From positions 30,497 to 94,496 of the forward strand of contig NZ_JAMXMV010000027.1 in the NCBI RefSeq assembly GCF_024055715.1: a stretch of DNA of 64,000 nt. The letters run 5' to 3'. The notes beneath the pieces were generated by a model that saw nothing but the letters and a program-made list of their open reading frames with translations, had not been told where the DNA came from and did not search any database. Numbering within the stretch: the first letter of the stretch is position 1; each line of letters begins with the position of its first letter. This stretch comes from Actinoallomurus soli. Lineage in GTDB: Bacteria > Actinomycetota > Actinomycetes > Streptosporangiales > Streptosporangiaceae. Made by a program: the position numbers and the translations under genes. Shown here one piece after another: positions 52,747 through 61,200 of this stretch.

Positions 52747-53019
52747 GAGCACTTCGGCTCCTTCGACTCCTTCGCCAAGCAGCTGTCGAGTGCGACCTCG
52801 ACGGTGCAGGGCTTGGGGTGGGGTGTGCTGACGTGGGAGCCGCTAAGCCGTCGCTTGGTGGTCGAGCAGGTCTATGACCACCACGGCAACGTTGGGATGA
52901 ACACCACACCGCTGCTGGTGTTCGACGCAAACGTCCGGCCCGATTACGTGCAGAAGCTGTGGTCGCTGGTCAACTGGACCGACGTCACCGCCCGCTTCGA
53001 CGCCGCCCGGGCGAAATAG
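52747..53019 (+). pseudogene. C-terminal fragment of an Fe/Mn superoxide dismutase with a deletion
   Basis: [56 protein letters not shown] then NVRPDYVQKLWSLVNW follow the C-terminal domain of Fe/Mn superoxide dismutases. Between FDA and NVRPDYV the family has WEHAYYLQY-like sequence; here it is cleanly deleted. The last metal-binding His is lost with it. The N-terminal helical domain with the first two His ligands is also absent. It is a nonfunctional remnant. Confidence 0.8.
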
Positions 53020-53129
53020 ACCGCGACGCCTCCCGAACCGGCTTCATGCTCCGAAACAGTCCCAGCCGGTTCCGGGGGCGCCGCCGCCTCACCGTCTTCC
53101 AGCGGATCCTAGTGTTTGCTCGACATCAC

Positions 53130-53158
53130 CCTTCACCGGGGCGCGTCCCCGGTGAAGG
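53130..53158. terminator. 12-bp-stem hairpin upstream of the tRNA fragment
   Basis: CCTTCACCGGGG (53130-53141) pairs perfectly with CCCCGGTGAAGG (53147-53158) across a 5-base loop. It lies between the SOD fragment and the tRNA-Lys 3' piece. It may be a terminator or part of the arm sites of a recombination locus. Confidence 0.55.
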
Positions 53159-53176
53159 CCACCGACGCGCTCGCCG

Positions 53177-53221
53177 CTTTTAATCCATAGGTTCTGGGTT
53201 CGAGTCCCAGGCGCCCTACCA
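53177..53221 (+). repeat. tRNA-Lys(TTT) 3' fragment, probable attachment site
   Basis: The 45 bases begin exactly with the anticodon loop CTTTTAA (anticodon TTT, Lys) and the 3' anticodon stem TCCAT. A variable loop, T arm CTGGG-TTCGAGT-CCCAG, acceptor half GCGCCCT and ACCA follow. The 5' half of the tRNA is absent. Breakpoints in the anticodon loop are the hallmark of tyrosine-integrase attachment cores. A broken tyrosine integrase begins 89 bases further on with its 3' end facing this site, as in actinomycete integrative elements. Confidence 0.85.
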
Positions 53222-53309
53222 GCCCTGACCTGGGGTTTCACCTGCCTGGGCGGAGTCGTGGTGTTCGTGGTGGGGCCACGGTGAGGCCATGGTGGGGTCA
53301 GACCCGCCC

Positions 53310-54584
53310 TCAGGTTGGCATGGTCGGCCCCGTAGCGTTGGTGTCCGTCCGCCTCGGCACGGGCCGAGGACGCGGCCACGCGGAATGTTGATTCGGACGA
53401 GCGGGCGTGCGCCGGGGCGGCGTGGGTGGTGTGTGTGCTCCGGGTGCGTAGCGTCCGGCGCTCAGGATGAGCCGGGCGACGTCTTCGGCGGTTTTGCGGG
53501 CGATCTCGGGCACGACGGCGATGTAGGTGTCGGCGGTCAGCACGATGCTGGAGTGCCCGAGCTGGTCCTGGACGACTTTCAGGTCGGCACCCGCCTGCAG
53601 GGCCAGGCTGGCCGCCCCGTGCCGCAGGTCATGCAGGCGGACCGGAGGCAGCCCGCTGGTGGCGAGAAGTTCGGCGAAGTTGACCGACAGGCCGTCGGGA
53701 CCGAGCGGACGTCTGCAGGTGTTGGTGAACACGTACCCGCCGCCGTCGGTGCCAGGGCGGCGAGTTCGGCTTGATGCCGATGCCGATGGCGGTGGCGGTG
53801 GCGGCGCCCAGGTCGCACCAGCGCAGTCCGGCGGCCTTGCCGCGGCGCAGACGCCGCAGGGCGATGAGGTGGTAGGCGGCGTAGAGGCGGTGGTCGGCGA
53901 TGTGGTGGAGGAAACGGGCGGTTTGGGCGGCGGTCCAGATCGCCACGGCGGGGCGGATGCCGGTCTGGTGGTAGTGGGTGATCTGAGCGTCGATCCATAC
54001 CACCGCGTGTGGGCGCCGGGCGGGCGGGAGTTCGACGTAGCGGGCGGGGTTGTCGGTGATGAGTCGTTCGCGGACGGCGGCGTTCAGCGCGGTGCGCAAC
54101 GTGGCGTGGATGCGTTTGAGGGTGGCGGCGGTCCCTGGTCGCCCCGACGCTGAGCTACCACGCAGGATCACAGTGAACATCTGCTGCAGATCCCGGATGT
54201 CAAGATCCCGCAGCGGGATGATGCCCAGGTGGGGATACAGGTAGTCGTTGACGTGGCTGGCGTACCCGCGCAGCGTCGATGGTTGTAGTGAGATGCGGCT
54301 GGTCAGCCACATGTGCAGCCACTGCCCGTGCTCAGCAACCGTCCATGCGGATCACCTGATTCCGGCGTGGTCAGCTGTTGCAGTGCCTGGGTGGCCGCTG
54401 CGCGGGTGGGGAAGCCGCCTCGCCGGATGCGGCGGCGGCCGGTGCTGAGCCCGGCGGGGATGTCCAGGGTGTAGTACCAACTCCCGTGACCCCGTCGGTG
54501 CAGCTTCGGGCATCGTCGGCCGAGTTGGGTTCCCGCGCTGGTGCGGCACCCGCATTGCTTGTAGATCGATCCTTTCGTGTCCAT
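53310..54584 (-). pseudogene. Tyrosine site-specific integrase, degenerate
   Basis: Leftward from the ATG at 54584: the N-terminal part MDTKGSIYKQCGCRTSAGTQ and GSWYYTLDIP is typical of AICE integrases. After a frameshift near 54340 the core-binding domain follows (SLQPSTLRGYASHVNDYLYP, ATLKRIHATLRTALNAAVRE). The first catalytic Arg region [20 protein letters not shown] is then followed by a second shift and an apparent loss of about 60 residues. The end has LHDLRHGAASLALQAGADLK (H-x2-R) and LGHSSIVLTADTYIAV (His...Tyr). All catalytic motifs except the lost Lys region remain, but it cannot be translated as one protein. Confidence 0.85.
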
Positions 54585-55287
54585 GATTGCCCCCCGGGTA
54601 GGTGTGGTGTGCGGCTACGGCCAGCATGCGCCCATGCCCGGCGTTCCCCGAGGGCGGCTCAGGCTCGGTATGAGAGGGCTCGAACACACGGTCGCGGGTG
54701 CCGTCGAAGGTGCCCGCTGACCGCCGGATGAGGGCAACCGGTGAGTGACCGGGTTTTCGGTATGTGATGCGGACCGGCTGTGATGTTGAGGCTGGGCCGG
54801 ATGTGGCCGTTCGTGGCCGCTGTCCGTCTGATATTCCGTCACGGATCGCATGGGCTTGCGCGCGCTCTGTTGATCTCTGAGGTGGTGTTTGGCCGGATCC
54901 TGCCATTACTGCCCGACGGTGTGACATGCCGTCGAGGCAGCGCGCTTTAAGCAGGGGATTTTTATGCCTTTTCCCAAAGGGGGTCACCCGCTCCTGTTTG
55001 CCTGCTTTGACTGGTCTTGACTGGTTCTTTGCTGCCGGGTGATGATCCGTTCGTTTGTTGATCGCCGCCTGGCCTGTCCCGCGCGGCTCGGTCGCTCAGG
55101 GAGGGTCTGGTGGTCAGGGCTGTTCCGCCTGCTCGTGGTCCGACGTGAACCGGCGGCGTTGAAGCGACGCCATCCCCTCTGACCTGTCAGCCCTTATCAA
55201 TCTTTCACCCTATTCCATATTCGGGATCCCGGTGCGTCATTTTGGCGTGCCTGTTTTCGCCTGCCTTGGCGAGAGTGGAGTTTGTCG
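54585..55287. other. 703-base spacer before the giant YD-repeat gene
   Basis: No supported gene is seen. It contains a low-GC patch at 54955-54990 (GGGGATTTTTATGCC) and another at 55195-55260 (TTATCAATCTTTCACC and TATTCCATATTC) likely to hold the promoter of the giant gene. A GAGAGTGGAG ribosome binding site lies at 55271-55280. In an intact element the xis and replication genes would lie upstream of int, but they are not here. Confidence 0.45.
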
Positions 55288-58200
55288 GTGAGCCGGTTGC
55301 TGTGGATCAAACGGTGGAATTGGCCGGCGCGGGTGCTGGTCCTCACGCTGGTGGTGGCGTTGACCCCGGCGTTGCCCGCGCGGGCGGAGACGGCACGCCC
55401 GCCGGGGGCGCAGGCGGGTGGGGACTGGAAGCCGGCGAGCAAGCGGAACTGGTGGGACCGGCTGTGGGGCCTGCACGAGGGCAAGAAGGCGCCCAAGCAG
55501 CGGGATCTGAAGGTCGGTGGGGTTCCGCGCCAGGAGCCGGTGCCGAAGGGACGGAAGATGCCGCCGGCCAAGCGGGTGGGGGAGTTGACGGGCCGGCGGA
55601 CCGCCAACGCCCGGTACTACAAGCTCTCGGACGGTTCGGTTCAGGCGGAGATCTCCGCGCAGCAGGTGAACTACCGGGCCGGTCACGGGTGGAAACCGAT
55701 CGACACCCAGGTCACCAAGAGTGATGCGGGCGGGTTCTCCTACGGCAACGCCACCAACAGCTTCCGCAGCCTGTTCGGGTCGAAGGCCGGGCGGCTGGTG
55801 CGGTTCGACGCCGGTGGCGGCGCGTCGTTGACGTTCGGCCCCGAGGGTGCGGGTTCGGTCACGCCGAAGGCGGATCGCAACACCGTCACCTACGCGGGTG
55901 CCGCCGGTGGGGCGGATCTGACCTACACGGTGCAGCCGAACGCGTTGAAGGAAAGCATCGTCTTGGCCAAGGCCCCGATGGTGGCGTCGTGGTCGTTCGC
56001 GGTGCAGGCGGCGGGGTTGCGGGCCTGGCAGCGGCCGGATGGGGCGATCGCGTTCTACCGAGGCGGGTTCGACGGCCCGCCGGTGCTGGTGATGCCCAGG
56101 CCGTTCATGACCGACGCCCGGAACGATGCGGCCTCTCCGTATGGGAAGGCGTGGAGCCCGAAGGTGTCCCAGTCGATGCGCTGGGACGCCAAGGCCGGCC
56201 TGCTGCACATCACCGTCTCGGCCGACCAGAAATGGCTGAAGGACCCGAAGCGGGTCTACCCGGTGGTGATCGATCCGACGGTCGTGTTGCAGCCGCTGCC
56301 CGAAGACTCCCAGGACGTGATGATCGAGTCGGACACGCCGACCTCGAATTATGAGTCGTCGTGGCGCTTGTCGGTGGGCACGACGCCGGGGGGTGTGGCG
56401 CGGTCGCTGGTGAAGTTCCCGATGACCGGGATCCCGGCCGGCACGCACGTCCTGTCGGCGGATCTGCAGATGTATTACGACCAGACCCACACCAGCAACA
56501 GCTCCGCCGTGACGATCGAGGCGCACCGGGCCACCACAGCCTGGGATGAGACGACCGCGAACTGGAGCAACGCCAGTAACAACGTCGGTGAGCTGGGCTA
56601 TTACCGGGTCTACGTCGACAACGGCGTGTCGGGGCACACGGCGGCGAAGGGTTCCTGGCCGGCCTCGACGAGCACGCTGGCGCAGTACGGCTACAACGGT
56701 GACTACCTGTACAACAAGGACGACGTCACCGGGGACACCTATACCTGGTGGCCGACGCTCGCCGAAGGCGGCGACTACCAGGTCGAGACGCATTACGTCG
56801 CGGCGAACGACCGGGCGACCAACGCCCCGTACACGGTGACCTACAACGGCGGGACCGCGTCGTATGCGGTGAATCAGCAGTCCGGGACGAACGGAGTCTG
56901 GGCGTCCTTGGGCACGCACCCGTTCGCGGCCGGGTCAGCCGGAAAGGTCGTCCTGGGCGATGGCCCGGCGTCGTCGTCGACGTCGGTGATCGCGGACGCG
57001 GTCCGCTGGACGAAGAACGGCAGTGTGGTCCGCCCGGCGGGGGATCAGGGCAGTCACTGGCACTCCTTCGCGGTCCGTAACATCGTGCAGTCCTGGGTGG
57101 ATGGCACCAATCCCAACTACGGGTTCGTGCTCAAGGCCGCCGATGAGGCGACGCTCGGGATGGGCGGGCCGCGGTATGAGGGCAGTGTCTATGCCTACAA
57201 CGGCGAGACGGCGCAGTACCCGAAATTGGTCATCACCTACGGCCGCAACGGCGTGGCGGTCAACGAGCCCACCACCATTCACTCCACAGGTGCGGATCTG
57301 ACCTGGCCGACCTACACCGACCCGTCCAGCTCCAGCGGGGATGACATCGTCGAGTACCAGGTGCACCGCAGCATCTACCAGGACTTCACCCCGTCAGCGG
57401 CCACGTTGGTGGCGCCGGTGGATAAGAACACCACCGCCTTCAGCGACACCACCGCGACGCCGACGCCAGCGGACTCGGCCGACCCGTACGGGAACCTGTA
57501 CTACTACATGGTCGCGGTCAAGACCAAAGACGGGCAGGTCATCCCCGGGCCGACGCAGATCGTGCGGCTGCCCAAGGCCGGCCGCACCGTGAAGGTCTAC
57601 CCGGCCTCCGCGGACACGACGTTGTCGTCGACGCAGTCGACGACGAATGAGGACAAGCTGGCCGGGCAGGCGTGGCTGTCGGTCGGCAACGACTCGGGCA
57701 CCTACGGGGTGACCCACTCGGTCATCAAGTTCCCCGCGATGACCGACATCCCCACCAGCGCAAAGGTCGTGGATGGCCGGGTGGCGTTGTGGTCGGCCGG
57801 GATGACCGGCAACGCCCAAGCCACCTACGACGTGCACGGCCTGACCCGCGATTTCAGCGAGACCAGCGCGACGTGGAAGAACGCCACATCGACGACGGCC
57901 TGGACGACGGCGGGCGGAGACTACAACAGCACGGTCGCGGGAAGCTTCGGCCCGATCACCAACGACCCGGCCCGGCGCACCTTCCCCATCACCTCACTCG
58001 CCCAGTCCTGGGTCACCACGCCGTCAACGAATCATGGGGTGTTGTTCCGGCTGGCGAATGACACCAGCCCGGCCGAACACACGACCTTCCTGTCGCGTGA
58101 GGCGGATGAGCCGGATCTGCGGCCGCAGTTGTTCGTCACCTACCTGGACACCGGCACCGACTCGACGTACTACGCGCCGTACACGCCGTCGCGGATGATC

Positions 58201-61200
58201 CCCGGTGACCAGTACACGATCAACGTCGATCTGTCCGACACGACCGCCACGACGTGGACCAAGGCCGACTACGTCCTGTCCTACCGGTGGACCCTCCCCG
58301 ACGGCACCGACGTCACCAACGGCGGTAACCAGCTGCAGACGGCGCTGCCCAAGGACATCGTCCCCGGCGACACCGTCACCGTCGCAGCCCAGTTGAAGAC
58401 CCCGATCCAGTCCGATTCGGGGAACAAGCGCACCGACTACGTCCTGCACTGGGACCTGTACGACAAGACCACCGGCCAATGGCTGTCGGCCTCCAACGGC
58501 ATCGGATCCCTCGACCAGGCCGTCGCGGTGGAGGACCCGACCTCGAACCAGCTGGGGCTGGAGAAGTTCTACCAGTACGCGGGCAAGAACACCGGTGCCG
58601 GCGCCACCGTGATGAACAACCTGTACGCCGGGAACGCGGTCTGGTCCTACAACCCGATCAACAACCCCGGCCGCGGCATCTCCACCTTCGTCCGGATGGC
58701 CTACAACTCCCAGGACACCTCTGATTCGGCGATGGGGTCGGGCTGGTCGCTGCAGGCCGCCGCGCCCACGAGGCTGGGGTCGCCGCTGGACTTCCACCCC
58801 AACCCCGATCCGACCACGGTCACGATGACCGATGGGGACGGCACCAGCCACACCTTCACCTGGGACGCGTCCGCCAACGGCGGGGCGGGGGAGTGGAAGG
58901 CGCCGGCCGGCGTGCACTACTACCTGCAACGCCAGGTTGTGTGCGACAACAAGACCGAAGAATCCCGGGCCTGGGTGATGACCCGCCCGGATCGTACGCA
59001 GTTCTTCTACGACTGTGATGGGTACCTGTCGGCGATCGTCGACAAGAACGGCAACACCCAGACCTACACGTACGCGGCCCGTAAGTCGAACAACAAGCCG
59101 ATCAAGTTTTTGACCTACATCACCGACCCGGCGGGCCGGCAGTCGCTCACCCTCACCTACTACGCCAAGGGCGACGACTACACCTACATCGATGACGCGG
59201 GCAACGAGGTTTCCGATTCGAACCTGACGAACCCGCACATCATCGACCACGTCAAATCGGTCACCGACATCTCCGGCCGCACGATCACCTTCACCTACAC
59301 CACCCAGGGCCTGATGGCCAAGATGGTCGACGGCGCAGGCGACTCCCAGGCCAAGACGTTCAAGTTCACCTACGACGCCACCCAGGGCAACAAGAACGTC
59401 AAGCTGGTGAAGGTCACCGACCCGCGGGGCCATGACACCAAGCTCGACTACTACTACCCCCAGACCGGGGATGACCCGAAGTTCCACTGGAATTTGAAGA
59501 CCGTCACCGACCGGCTCGGCTACGACACCGGGTTCGCCTACACCGACCCCGACGGCACCTCCGGTTCCACCATCCAAGCGGTCGTTACCGACCCGCAGAC
59601 GCACGTATCGACGTACGTGATGGACGGGTACGGGCGGCCGACCCAGCTGACGAACGCAAAGAGCCAGGTGACCAAGCTCGGGTGGGACGCCGACAACAAC
59701 GTCACCCGCCTGGAGGAGGACAACGGCGCCGTCTCCACCTGGACCTATGACCCGCTGACCGGCTATCCGACCAGCTCCAAGGATGCCGAGGCGAACAAGA
59801 ACAGCACCGCAGGTACCACGTTCGGCTACCAGACCGGACTGGGCGGCCACTTCGCCGACCTGATCTCCAAACAGAGCCCCGAGGGCCGCCTGTTCACCTT
59901 CGGCTACGACTCGCTGGGGAACCTGACGTCGGTCACCGACCCGGACGGCAACGCCACCTCCACTGCCGGGGATTACACCAGCACCAGCGCCTATGACGGG
60001 TACGGGCAGCTGAGCAAGGCCACCGACGCCAACGGCCACGCCACCCAATACCTGGACTACGACCCCAACGGCTATCCGCAGACCATCACCGACCCGCTGA
60101 ACAAGTCCACCAAGTACGTCTACGACGTGCGCGGGCAGGTCACGACGGTCACCGACCCGTATCAGCACGACACGACCCAGAACTACGACGTCTTCGGCCG
60201 GCCCACCAACAAGACCGTGCCCAAGGCCGCGGGCGTGGTCATCACCACGCCCGCGCCGGAGTACGACGCCAACGACAATGTCATCAAGTCCACCGCCCCC
60301 AACGGCGCCGTGACCACCGCGATCTACGACGAAGCCGACCAGGTCACCTCGAGCACGGTGCCGCCGGATACTTCGACATCGCCGCAGCGCACGACCAGCT
60401 ATGAGTACGACAAGGCCGGCAACGTCACCAAGGTCACACAGCCGAACGGCACGCTGACCACCACCGATACCACCGACTACGTCACCAGCTACGGCTACGA
60501 CGAACTCTACGAACAGACCTCGGTCACCAACGCCAAGGGCGACACGCTCACCTACGCCTACGACGACGTCGGCAACGTCACCACGGTTATCGACCCGCGT
60601 AAGAACGCCACCGCCGACACCACCGACTACACCACCAAGTACACCTACGACCTGAACCACCGGGTCAAGACCACCACGGACGCCGCCGGAAAGACCACCT
60701 CGGCGGACTACGACCGCGATGGCCTGACGGTGGCCACCTACGACCAGGACGGCACCAAGACCAGCGCCACGCTCGACGCCCGCGGCAAGCCCACCCAGGT
60801 CACGGTCCCCCACGCTAGCGGCAGCGACAACATCACCCAGTTCGAGTACGACCAGGTCGGCAACCAGACCAAGGTCATCACCCCGCGCGGGGTGGCCACC
60901 ACCGGCGTGGCCGATGACTTCGTCCAGGAGACGCAGTACGACGAGCTGAACCGAGTCAAGGAGAAACTCACCCCGTACGACCCGAACGACGCCCGCTACA
61001 ACCACGCCGACGCCACCATCTACAGCTACGACGACGCCGGCCGGCTCGCCAAGGTCAGCGCGCCGCCGTCGAACGGCCAGACGGTCCGCAACGACACCAC
61101 CTATTCGTACTTCGACAACGGCTGGACCAAGACCAGTACCGACCCGTGGGACATCGTCACCAGCTACGACTACAACGAGCTCGGCCAGCAGACCTCCCGC

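Noticed and set aside
53089..53379. Leftward frame containing GTRTQN
   Set aside because: This peptide is the well-known translation artefact of the tRNA T arm, here from the tRNA-Lys fragment.
54352..54987. 211-residue leftward frame upstream of the integrase
   Set aside because: It overlaps the integrase N-terminus in another frame, has low-complexity Arg/Thr/Pro content and no recognisable domain.
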